The notes under the pieces were generated by a model. It made no database searches and was not told where the DNA came from. It saw only the letters and a list, made by a program, of their open reading frames with translations. From NCBI GenBank assembly GCA_022747635.1, contig JAKTNV010000753.1, positions 1-64,000 on the forward strand: a stretch of 64,000 bases of DNA. The letters run 5' to 3'. The stretch is from Hetaerina americana. Lineage: Eukaryota > Arthropoda > Insecta > Odonata > Calopterygidae. Numbering within the stretch: position 1 is the stretch's first letter; each line of letters starts with the position of its first letter. The position numbers and the translations under genes were made by a program. Positions 12,192-23,417 of this stretch are shown here, one piece after another.

Positions 12192-14689
12192 TCACACGGC
12201 ACAAATCAAACAAAAATGTTTCCATGGTGTGTATTAATGTTCATTTTCATCAAATAAACAAAATAAAACCCAGAATAAATCCTGAAAGACAAGAAATGAG
12301 CATAAAAGATGCTTTAGCGCTAGTGTTAATGTTACTAAAAGAGCCCAAATTTCTACAAATATTGCGAAAAACAACAATCTTCTGTTTTAAAGTGAATGTT
12401 CGAGGTGTATAGAAGGCATTTATTTCATTTTTAGAAATTTTAATTTTTCACATTTTTTCATGAAAAGTGCCAATACCCCCCCCTTTGGGTTCTAGGTGAA
12501 AATCTCACTCGACACAAATCGAACAAAAATGTTTCCATGGAGTGTATTGTTGTTCATTTTCATCAAATAAACAAAATAAAACCCAGAATAAATCCTGAAA
12601 GACAAGAAATGAGCATAAAAGATGCTTCAGCGCTAGTGTAAATGTTACTAAAAGAGCCCAAATTTCTAAAAATATTGCGAAAAAAAACATTTTTCTGTTT
12701 TAAAGTGAATGTTTGAGGTGTATAGAAGGCATTTATTTCATTTTAAGAAATTTTAATTTTTCACATTTTTCCATGAAAAGTACCAATACCCCCCACTTTG
12801 CGTTCTAGGTGAAAATCTCACTCGTCACAAATCAAACAAAAATGTTTCCATTGAGTGTATTGTTGTTCATTTTCATGAAATAAACAAAATAAAACCCAGA
12901 ATAAATCCTGAAATACAATAAATGAACATAAAAGATGCTTCAGCGCTAGTGTTAATGTTACTAAAAGAGCCCAAATTTCTAAAAATATTGCGAAAAACAA
13001 CTTTTTTCTGTTTTATAGTGAATGTTTGAGGTGTATAGAAGGCATTTATTTCATTTTTAGAAATTTTAATTTTTCACATTTTTCCATGAAAAGTGTCAAT
13101 ACCCCCCCTTAGGGTTCTAGGTGAAAATCTCACTCGACACAAATCAAACAAAAATGTTTCCATGGTGTGTATTAATGTTCATTTTCATCAAATAAACAAA
13201 ATAAAACCCAGAATAAATCCTGAAAGACAAGAAATGAGCATAAAAGATGCTTCAGCGCTAGTGTTAATGTTACTAAAAGAGCCCAAATTTCTAAAAATAT
13301 TGCGAAAAACAACAATCTTCTGTTTTAAAGTGAATGTTTGAGGTGTATAGAAGGCATTTATTTCATTTTAAGAAATTTTAAATTTTCACATTTTTCCATG
13401 AAAAGTGCCCATACCCCCCCCTTTGGGTTCTAGGAGAAAATCTCACTCTACACAAATCAAACAAAAAGGTTTAATGGTGTGTATCGTTGTTCATTTTCAT
13501 GAAATAAACAAAATAAAACCCAGAATAAATCCTAAGAGACAATAAATGTGCATAAAAGATGCTTCAGCGCTAGTGTTAATGTTACTAAAAGAGCCCAAAT
13601 TTCTAAAAATATTGCGAAAAACAACATTTTTCTGTTTGAAAGTGAATGTTTGAGGTGTATAGAAGGCATTTATTTCATTTTAAGAAATTTTAATTTTTCA
13701 CATTTTTCCATGAAAAGTGCCAATACCCCCCCTTTGGGTTCTAGGTGAAAATCTCACTCGACACAAATCAAACAAAAATGTTTCCATGGTGTGTATTGTT
13801 GTTAATTTTCAGTAAAAAACAAAATAAAACCCAGAATAAATCCTGAAAGACAATAAATGAGCATAAAAGATGCTTCAGCGCTAGTGTTAATGTTACTAAA
13901 AGAGCCCAAATTTCTAAAAATATTGCGAAAAAAACATTTTTCTGTTTTAGATTGAATGTTTGAGGTGTATAGAAGGCATTTATTTCATTTTTAGAAATTT
14001 TAACTTTTCACATTTTTCCATGAAAAGTGCCAATACCCCCCCCTTAGGGTTCTAGGTGAAAATCTCACTCGACACAAATCAAACAAAAATGTTTCCATGG
14101 TGTGTATTGTTGTTCATTTTCATGAAATAAACAAAATAAAATCAAGGATAAATCCTGAAAGACAATAAATGAGCAAAAAAGATTCTTCAGCGCAAGTGTT
14201 AATGTTACTAAAAGAGCCCAAATTTCTAAAAATATTGCGAAAAACAACAATCTTCTGTTTTAGAGTGAATGTTTGAGGTGTATAGAAGGCATTTATTTCA
14301 TTTTTAGAAATTTTAATTTTTCACATTTTTTCATGAAAAGTGCCAATACTCCCTACTTTGAGTTCTAGGTGAAAATCTCACTCGACACAAATCAAAAAAA
14401 AATATTTCCATGGTGTGTATTGTTGTTCATTTTCATGAAATAAACAAAATAAAAACAAGGATAAATCCTGAAAGACAATAAATGAGCATAAAAGATGCTT
14501 CAGCGCTAGTGTTAATGTTACTAAAAGAGCCCAAATTTCTAAAAATATTGCGAAAAAAACATTTTTCTGTTTTAGATTGAATGTTTGAGGTGTATAGAAG
14601 GCATTTATTTCATTTTTAGAAATTTTAACTTTTCACATTTTTCCATGAAAAGTGCCAATACCCCCCCCTTAGGGTTCTAGGTGAAAATC
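11880..14689 (+). repeat. HOR-A copy 1 (9 monomers, a-i')
   Basis: Starts and types: 11880 a, 12192 b, 12505 c, 12818 d, 13130 e, 13443 f, 13754 g, 14065 h, 14378 i'. Diagnostic markers are b CTCACACGGCAC and GCTTTAGCGC; c GTGTAAATG; d CTCGTCAC and GAAATACA; e ATTAATG with CATCAAAT; f TCTAGGAGAAAA, AAAAAGGTTTAATGG and AATGTGCAT; g TTTTCAGTAAAAAAC and AGATTGAATG; h AAATCAAGG and GCGCAAG; i TACTCCC and AAAAAAAAATATTTCC. Type j is missing and the last monomer is a hybrid (see 14378). Confidence 0.93.
14378..14689 (+). repeat. Hybrid monomer i/g (M47)
   Basis: The first part has type i markers (TACTCCC, AAAAAAAAATATTTCC, AAAACAAGG ending at 14460). The second part has type g markers (GACAATA with A at 14477 where i has G, GAAAAAAACATTT, AGATTGAATG, TTTAACTTTTC, then CCTTAGGG). 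The switch lies between about 14456 and 14477. It explains why copy 1 is one monomer shorter and why the following type a is preceded by the flank normally in front of type h. Confidence 0.82.
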
Positions 14690-17600
14690 TCACTCGACAC
14701 AAATCAAACAAAAATGTTTCCATGGTGTGTATTGTTGTTCATTTTCATGAAATAAACAAAATAAAACCCAGAATAAATCCTGAAAGACAAGAAATGAGCA
14801 TAAAAGATGCTTCAGCGCTAGTGTTAATGTTACTAAAAGAGCCCAAATTTCTAAAAATATTGCGAAAAACAACATTTTTCTGTTTTAAAATGAATGTTTG
14901 AGGTGTATAGAAGGCATTTATTTCATTTTTAGAAATTTTCATTATTCACATTTTTCCATGAAAAGTGCCAATACCCCCCCTTTGGGTTCTAGGTGAAAAT
15001 CTCACACGGCACAAATCAAACAAAAATGTTTCCATGGTGTGTATTAATGTTCATTTTCATCAAATAAACAAAATAAAACCCAGAATAAATCCTGAAAGAC
15101 AAGAAATGAGCATAAAAGATGCTTTAGCGCTAGTGTTAATGTTACTAAAAGAGCCCAAATTTCTACAAATATTGCGAAAAACAACAATCCTCTGTTTTAA
15201 AGTGAATGTTCGAGGTGTATAGAAGGCATTTATTTCATTTTTAGAAATTTTAATTTTTCACATTTTTTCATGAAAAGTGCCAATACCCCCCCCTTTGGGT
15301 TCTAGGTGAAAATCTCACTCGACACAAATCGAACAAAAATGTTTCCATGGAGTGTATTGTTGTTCATTTTCATCAAATAAACAAAATAAAACCCAGAATA
15401 AATCCTGAAAGACAAGAAATGAGCATAAAAGATGCTTCAGCGCTAGTGTAAATGTTACTAAAAGAGCCCAAATTTCTAAAAATATTGCGAAAAAAAACAT
15501 TTTTCTGTTTTAAAGTGAATGTTTGAGGTGTATAGAAGGCATTTATTTCATTTTAAGAAATTTTAATTTTTCACATTTTTCCATGAAAAGTACCAATACC
15601 CCCCACTTTGCGTTCTAGGTGAAAATCTCACTCGTCACAAATCAAACAAAAATGTTTCCATTGAGTGTATTGTTGTTCATTTTCATGAAATAAACAAAAT
15701 AAAACCCAGAATAAATCCTGAAATACAATAAATGAACATAAAAGATGCTTCAGCGCTAGTGTTAATGTTACTAAAAGAGCCCAAATTTCTAAAAATATTG
15801 CGAAAAACAACTTTTTTCTGTTTTATAGTGAATGTTTGAGGTGTATAGAAGGCATTTATTTCATTTTTAGAAATTTTAATTTTTCACATTTTTCCATGAA
15901 AAGTGTCAATACCCCCCCTTAGGGTTCTAGGTGAAAATCTCACTCGACACAAATCAAACAAAAATGTTTCCATGGTGTGTATTAATGTTCATTTTCATCA
16001 AATAAACAAAATAAAACCCAGAATAAATCCTGAAAGACAAGAAATGAGCATAAAAGATGCTTCAGCGCTAGTGTTAATGTTACTAAAAGAGCCCAAATTT
16101 CTAAAAATATTGCGAAAAACAACAATCTTCTGTTTTAAAGTGAATGTTTGAGGTGTATAGAAGGCATTTATTTCATTTTAAGAAATTTTAAATTTTCACA
16201 TTTTTCCATGAAAAGTGCCCATACCCCCCCCTTTGGGTTCTAGGAGAAAATCTCACTCTACACAAATCAAACAAAAAGGTTTAATGGTGTGTATCGTTGT
16301 TCATTTTCATGAAATAAACAAAATAAAACCCAGAATAAATCCTAAGAGACAATAAATGTGCATAAAAGATGCTTCAGCGCTAGTGTTAATGTTACTAAAA
16401 GAGCCCAAATTTCTAAAAATATTGCGAAAAACAACATTTTTCTGTTTGAAAGTGAATGTTTGAGGTGTATAGAAGGCATTTATTTCATTTTAAGAAATTT
16501 TAATTTTTCACATTTTTCCATGAAAAGTGCCAATACCCCCCCTTTGGGTTCTAGGTGAAAATCTCACTCGACACAAATCAAACAAAAATGTTTCCATGGT
16601 GTGTATTGTTGTTAATTTTCAGTAAAAAACAAAATAAAACCCAGAATAAATCCTGAAAGACAATAAATGAGCATAAAAGATGCTTCAGCGCTAGTGTTAA
16701 TGTTACTAAAAGAGCCCAAATTTCTAAAAATATTGCGAAAAAAACATTTTTCTGTTTTAGATTGAATGTTTGAGGTGTATAGAAGGCATTTATTTCATTT
16801 TTAGAAATTTTAACTTTTCACATTTTTCCATGAAAAGTGCCAATACCCCCCCCTTAGGGTTCTAGGTGAAAATCTCACTCGACACAAATCAAACAAAAAT
16901 GTTTCCATGGTGTGTATTGTTGTTCATTTTCATGAAATAAACAAAATAAAATCAAGGATAAATCCTGAAAGACAATAAATGAGCAAAAAAGATTCTTCAG
17001 CGCAAGTGTTAATGTTACTAAAAGAGCCCAAATTTCTAAAAATATTGCGAAAAACAACAATCTTCTGTTTTAGAGTGAATGTTTGAGGTGTATAGAAGGC
17101 ATTTATTTCATTTTTAGAAATTTTAATTTTTCACATTTTTTCATGAAAAGTGCCAATACTCCCTACTTTGAGTTCTAGGTGAAAATCTCACTCGACACAA
17201 ATCAAAAAAAAATATTTCCATGGTGTGTATTGTTGTTCATTTTCATGAAATAAACAAAATAAAAACAAGGATAAATCCTGAAAGACGATAAATGAGCATA
17301 AAAGATGCTTCAGCGCTAGTGTTAATGTTACTAAAAGAGCCCAAATTTCTAAAAATATTGCGAAAAACAACATTTTTCTGTTTTAAAGTGAATGTTTGAG
17401 GTGTATAGAAGGCATTTATTTCATTTTTAGAAATTTTAATTTTTCACATTTTTCCATGAAAAGTGCCAATACCCCCCCTTTGGGTTCTAGGTGAAAATCT
17501 CACTCGACACAAATCAAACAAAAATGTTTCCATGGTGTGTATCGTTGTTCATTTTCATGAAATAAACAAAATAAAACCCAGAATAAATCCTAAGAGACAA

Positions 17601-17811
17601 TAAATGAGCATAAAAGATGCTTCAGCGCTAGTGTTAATGTTACTAAAAGAGCCCAAATATCAAAAAATATTGCGAAAAACAACATTTTTCTGTTTGAAAG
17701 TGAATGTTTGAGGTGTATAGAAGGCATTTATTTCATTTTTAGAAATTTTAATTTTTCACATTTTTCCATGAAAAGTGTCAATACCCCCCCTTAGGGTTCT
17801 AGGTGAAAATC
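14690..17811 (+). repeat. HOR-A copy 2 (10 monomers, a-j)
   Basis: Starts: 14690 a, 15002 b, 15315 c, 15628 d, 15940 e, 16253 f, 16564 g, 16875 h, 17188 i, 17500 j. Offset from copy 1 is 2,810 bp over types a-i. Type j (GTATCG, CCTAAGAG, AAATATCAAAAAATATTG, TTTGAAAGTG) appears here for the first time. Type i carries GACGATAAATG, absent from the hybrid i' of copy 1. Few differences are visible between copies (for example CAATCCTC in b here). Confidence 0.94.
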
Positions 17812-20800
17812 TCACTCGACACAAATCAAACAAAAATGTTTCCATGGTGTGTATTGTTGTTCATTTTCATGAAATAAACAAAATAAAACCCAGAATAAAT
17901 CCTGAAAGACAAGAAATGAGCATAAAAGATGCTTCAGCGCTAGTGTTAATGTTACTAAAAGAGCCCAAATTTCTAAAAATATTGCGAAAAACAACATTTT
18001 TCTGTTTTAAAATGAATGTTTGAGGTGTATAGAAGGCATTTATTTCATTTTTAGAAATTTTCATTATTCACATTTTTCCATGAAAAGTGCCAATACCCCC
18101 CCTTTGGGTTCTAGGTGAAAATCTCACACGGCACAAATCAAACAAAAATGTTTCCATGGTGTGTATTAATGTTCATTTTCATCAAATAAACAAAATAAAA
18201 CCCAGAATAAATCCTGAAAGACAAGAAATGAGCATAAAAGATGCTTTAGCGCTAGTGTTAATGTTACTAAAAGAGCCCAAATTTCTACAAATATTGCGAA
18301 AAACAACAATCTTCTGTTTTAAAGTGAATGTTCGAGGTGTATAGAAGGCATTTATTTCATTTTTAGAAATTTTAATTTTTCACATTTTTTCATGAAAAGT
18401 GCCAATACCCCCCCCTTTGGGTTCTAGGTGAAAATCTCACTCGACACAAATCGAACAAAAATGTTTCCATGGAGTGTATTGTTGTTCATTTTCATCAAAT
18501 AAACAAAATAAAACCCAGAATAAATCCTGAAAGACAAGAAATGAGCATAAAAGATGCTTCAGCGCTAGTGTAAATGTTACTAAAAGAGCCCAAATTTCTA
18601 AAAATATTGCGAAAAAAAACATTTTTCTGTTTTAAAGTGAATGTTTGAGGTGTATAGAAGGCATTTATTTCATTTTAAGAAATTTTAATTTTTCACATTT
18701 TTCCATGAAAAGTACCAATACCCCCCACTTTGCGTTCTAGGTGAAAATCTCACTCGTCACAAATCAAACAAAAATGTTTCCATTGAGTGTATTGTTGTTC
18801 ATTTTCATGAAATAAACAAAATAAAACCCAGAATAAATCCTGAAATACAATAAATGAACATAAAAGATGCTTCAGCGCTAGTGTTAATGTTACTAAAAGA
18901 GCCCAAATTTCTAAAAATATTGCGAAAAACAACTTTTTTCTGTTTTATAGTGAATGTTTGAGGTGTATAGAAGGCATTTATTTCATTTTTAGAAATTTTA
19001 ATTTTTCACATTTTTCCATGAAAAGTGTCAATACCCCCCCTTAGGGTTCTAGGTGAAAATCTCACTCGACACAAATCAAACAAAAATGTTTCCATGGTGT
19101 GTATTAATGTTCATTTTCATCAAATAAACAAAATAAAACCCAGAATAAATCCTGAAAGACAAGAAATGAGCATAAAAGATGCTTCAGCGCTAGTGTTAAT
19201 GTTACTAAAAGAGCCCAAATTTCTAAAAATATTGCGAAAAACAACAATCTTCTGTTTTAAAGTGAATGTTTGAGGTGTATAGAAGGCATTTATTTCATTT
19301 TAAGAAATTTTAAATTTTCACATTTTTCCATGAAAAGTGCCCATACCCCCCCCTTTGGGTTCTAGGAGAAAATCTCACTCTACACAAATCAAACAAAAAG
19401 GTTTAATGGTGTGTATCGTTGTTCATTTTCATGAAATAAACAAAATAAAACCCAGAATAAATCCTAAGAGACAATAAATGTGCATAAAAGATGCTTCAGC
19501 GCTAGTGTTAATGTTACTAAAAGAGCCCAAATTTCTAAAAATATTGCGAAAAACAACATTTTTCTGTTTGAAAGTGAATGTTTGAGGTGTATAGAAGGCA
19601 TTTATTTCATTTTAAGAAATTTTAATTTTTCACATTTTTCCATGAAAAGTGCCAATACCCCCCCTTTGGGTTCTAGGTGAAAATCTCACTCGACACAAAT
19701 CAAACAAAAATGTTTCCATGGTGTGTATTGTTGTTAATTTTCAGTAAAAAACAAAATAAAACCCAGAATAAATCCTGAAAGACAATAAATGAGCATAAAA
19801 GATGCTTCAGCGCTAGTGTTAATGTTACTAAAAGAGCCCAAATTTCTAAAAATATTGCGAAAAAAACATTTTTCTGTTTTAGATTGAATGTTTGAGGTGT
19901 ATAGAAGGCATTTATTTCATTTTTAGAAATTTTAACTTTTCACATTTTTCCATGAAAAGTGCCAATACCCCCCCCTTAGGGTTCTAGGTGAAAATCTCAC
20001 TCGACACAAATCAAACAAAAATGTTTCCATGGTGTGTATTGTTGTTCATTTTCATGAAATAAACAAAATAAAATCAAGGATAAATCCTGAAAGACAATAA
20101 ATGAGCAAAAAAGATTCTTCAGCGCAAGTGTTAATGTTACTAAAAGAGCCCAAATTTCTAAAAATATTGCGAAAAACAACAATCTTCTGTTTTAGAGTGA
20201 ATGTTTGAGGTGTATAGAAGGCATTTATTTCATTTTTAGAAATTTTAATTTTTCACATTTTTTCATGAAAAGTGCCAATACTCCCTACTTTGAGTTCTAG
20301 GTGAAAATCTCACTCGACACAAATCAAAAAAAAATATTTCCATGGTGTGTATTGTTGTTCATTTTCATGAAATAAACAAAATAAAAACAAGGATAAATCC
20401 TGAAAGACGATAAATGAGCATAAAAGATGCTTCAGCGCTAGTGTTAATGTTACTAAAAGAGCCCAAATTTCTAAAAATATTGCGAAAAACAACATTTTTC
20501 TGTTTTAAAGTGAATGTTTGAGGTGTATAGAAGGCATTTATTTCATTTTTAGAAATTTTAATTTTTCACATTTTTCCATGAAAAGTGCCAATACCCCCCC
20601 TTTGGGTTCTAGGTGAAAATCTCACTCGACACAAATCAAACAAAAATGTTTCCATGGTGTGTATCGTTGTTCATTTTCATGAAATAAACAAAATAAAACC
20701 CAGAATAAATCCTAAGAGACAATAAATGAGCATAAAAGATGCTTCAGCGCTAGTGTTAATGTTACTAAAAGAGCCCAAATATCAAAAAATATTGCGAAAA

Positions 20801-20934
20801 ACAACATTTTTCTGTTTGAAAGTGAATGTTTGAGGTGTATAGAAGGCATTTATTTCATTTTAAGAAATTTTAATTTTTCACATTTTTCCATGAAAAGTGC
20901 CAATACCCCCCCCTTTGGGTTCTAGGTGAAAATC
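17812..20934 (+). repeat. HOR-A copy 3 (10 monomers, a-j)
   Basis: Starts: 17812 a, 18124 b, 18437 c, 18750 d, 19062 e, 19375 f, 19686 g, 19997 h, 20310 i, 20622 j. Offset from copy 2 is 3,122 bp for every type. Only isolated base differences were noticed, so this tandem duplication is recent compared with the divergence between types. Confidence 0.95.
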
Positions 20935-21243
20935 TCACTCGACAAAAATCAAACAAAAATGTTACCATGGTGTGTATCGTTGTTCATTTTCATGAAATAA
21001 ACAAAATAAAAACAAGGATAAATCCTGAAAGACAATAAATGAACATAAAAGATGCTTCAGCGCTATTGTTAATGTTATTAAAAGAGCCCAAATTTCTAAA
21101 AATATTGCGAAAAACAACATTTTTCTGTTTTAGAGTGAATGTTTGAGGTGTATAGAAGGCATTTATTTCATTTTTAGAAATTTTAATTTTTCACATTTTT
21201 CCATGAAAAGTGTCAATACCCCTTTGGGTTCTAGGTGAAAATC
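20935..21243 (+). repeat. Junction monomer M68
   Basis: A monomer seen in full only here: CTCGACAAAAATC, GTTACCATGG, GTATCG, AAAACAAGG, CGCTATTG and GTTATTAAAAG. It links the third HOR-A copy to module k-l-m. Its second half (GTTATTAAAAG) reappears in the j' monomer at 43657, again just before module k-l-m. Confidence 0.8.
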
Positions 21244-22171
21244 TCACTCGACACAAATGAAACAAAAATGTTTCCATGGTGTGTATTGTTTTTAATTTTC
21301 ATGAAAAAACAAAATAAAACCCAGAATAAATCCTGAAAGACAAGAAATGAGCATAAAAGATGCTTCAGCGCTAGTGTTAATGTTACTAAAAGAGCCCAAA
21401 TTTCTAAAAATATTGCGAAAAACAACATTTTTCTGTTTTAGAGTGAATGTTTGAGGTGTATAGAAGGCATTTATTTCATTTTAAGAAATTTTAACTTTTC
21501 ACATTTTTCCATGAAAAGTGCCAATACCCCTTTGGGTTCTAGGTGAAAATCTCACTCGACACAAATCGAACAAAAATGTTTCCATGGAGTGTATTAATGT
21601 TCATTTTCATGAAATAAACAAAATAAAACCCAGAATAAATCCTGAAAGACAAGAAATGAGCATAAAAGATGCTTCAGCGCTTGTGGTAATGTTACTAAAA
21701 GAGCCCAAATTTCTAAAAATATTGCGAAAAAAAACATTTTTCTGTTTTAAATTAAATGTTTGAGGTGTATAGAAGGCATTTATTTCATTTTAAGAAATTT
21801 TATTTTTCACATTTTTCCATGAAAAGTGTCAATACCCCTTTGGATTCTAGGTGAAAATCTCACTCGACACAAATCAAACAAAAATGTTTCCATGGTGTGT
21901 ATTAATGTTCATTTTCATCAAATAAACAAAATAAAACCCAGAATAAATCCTGAAAGACAAGAAATGAGCATAAAAGATGCTTCAGCGCTAGTGTTAATGT
22001 TACTAAAAGAGCCCAAATTTCTAAAAATATTGCGAAAAACAACAATCTTCTGTTTTAAAGTGAATGTTCGAGGTGTATAGAAGGCATTTATTTCATTTTA
22101 AGAAATTTTAATTTTTCACATTTTTCCATGAAATGTGCCAATACCCCCCCTTTGGGTTCTAGGTGAAAATC
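21244..22171 (+). repeat. Module k-l-m, copy 1 (M69-M71)
   Basis: Starts 21244 k, 21552 l, 21860 m. Markers: k AAATGAAAC, GTTTTTAATTTTCATGAAAAAAC; l CGAAC, GGAGTGTATTAATG, CGCTTGTGGTAATG, TTTTAAATTAAATG; m ATTAATG with CATCAAAT and GTTCGAGG. All three are preceded by short four-base C-tracts, giving 308-309 bp intervals. The module recurs at 26540 and 43966 in other surroundings. Confidence 0.92.
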
Positions 22172-23417
22172 TCACTCGACACAAATCAAACAAAAATGTT
22201 TCCATGGTGTGTTTTGTTGTTCATTTTCATGAAATAAACAAAATAAAACCCAGAATAAATCCTGAAAGACAAGAAATGAGCATAAAAGATGCTTCAGCGC
22301 TAGTGTTAATGTTACTAAAAGAGCCCAAATTTCTAAAAATATTGCGAAAAACAACATTTTTCTGTTTTAAAATGAATGTTTGAGGTGTATAGAAGGCATT
22401 TATTTCATTTTTAGAAATTTTCATTATTCACATTTTTCCATGAAAAGTGCCAATACCCCCCACTTTGGGTTCTAGGTGAAAATCTCACTCGGCACAAATC
22501 AAACAAAAATGTTTCCATGGTGTGTATTAATGTTCATTTTCATCAAATAAACAAAATAAAACCCAGAATAAATCCTGAAAGACAAGAAATGAGCATAAAA
22601 GATGCTTCAGTGCTAGTGTTAATTTTACTAAAAGAGCCCAAATTTCTACAAATATTGCGAAAAACAACATTCTTCTGTTTTAAAGTGAATGTTCGAGGTG
22701 TATAGAAGGCATTTATTTCATTTTTAGAAATTTTAATTTTTCACATTTTTTCATGAAAAGTTCCAATACCCCCTTTGGGTTCTAGGTGAAAATCTCACTC
22801 GACACAAATCAAACAAAAATGTTTCCATGGAGTGTATTGTTGTTCATTTTCATGAAATAAACGAAATAAAACCCAGAATAAATCCTGAAAGACAATAAAT
22901 GAACATAAAAGATGCTTCAGCGCTAGTGTTAATGTTACTAAAAGAGCCCAAATTTCTAAAAATATTGCAAAAAACAACATTTTCTGTTTTAGAGTGAATG
23001 TTTGAGGTGTATAGAAGGCATTTATTTCATTTTTAGAAATTTTAATTTTTCACATTTTTCCATGAAAAGTGCCAATACCCCCCCATAGGGTTCTAGGTGA
23101 AAATCTCACTCGACACAAATAAAACAAAAATGTTTCCATGGTGTGAATGGTTGTTCATTTTCATGAAATAAACAAAATAAAACCAAGGATAAATCCTGAA
23201 AGACAATAAATGAGCATAAAAGATGCTTCAGCGCTAGTGTTAATGTTACTAAAAGAGCCCAAATTTCTTAAAATATTGCGAAAAACAACAATCTTCTGTT
23301 TTAAAGTGAATGTTCGAGGTGTATAAAAGGCATTTATTTCATTTTAAGAAATTTTAATTTTTCACATTTTTCCATGAAAAGTGCCAATACCCCCCCTTTG
23401 GGTTCTAGGTGAAAATC
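22172..23417 (+). repeat. Second copy of M35-M38 (M72-M75)
   Basis: Starts 22172, 22485, 22795 and 23106 correspond to 10633, 10946, 11256 and 11568 at an offset of about 11,539 bp (37 monomers). Shared rare markers include TTTTGTTG, GTTAATTTTAC with TTCTACAAAT, AAACGAAATAAAAC and TTGCAAAA, and TTCTTAAAATATTG. As in the first copy, this block runs straight into HOR-A type a, so the duplicated stretch was M35 through the HOR-A unit. M75 has TATAAAAGG where most monomers have TATAGAAGG. Confidence 0.92.

Noticed and set aside
13101..13120. Telomere-like TTAGGG(TT) in monomers with CCCCTTAGGGTTC
   Set aside because: It occurs once per monomer as a three-base variant of CTTTGGGTTC and never as a tandem run.
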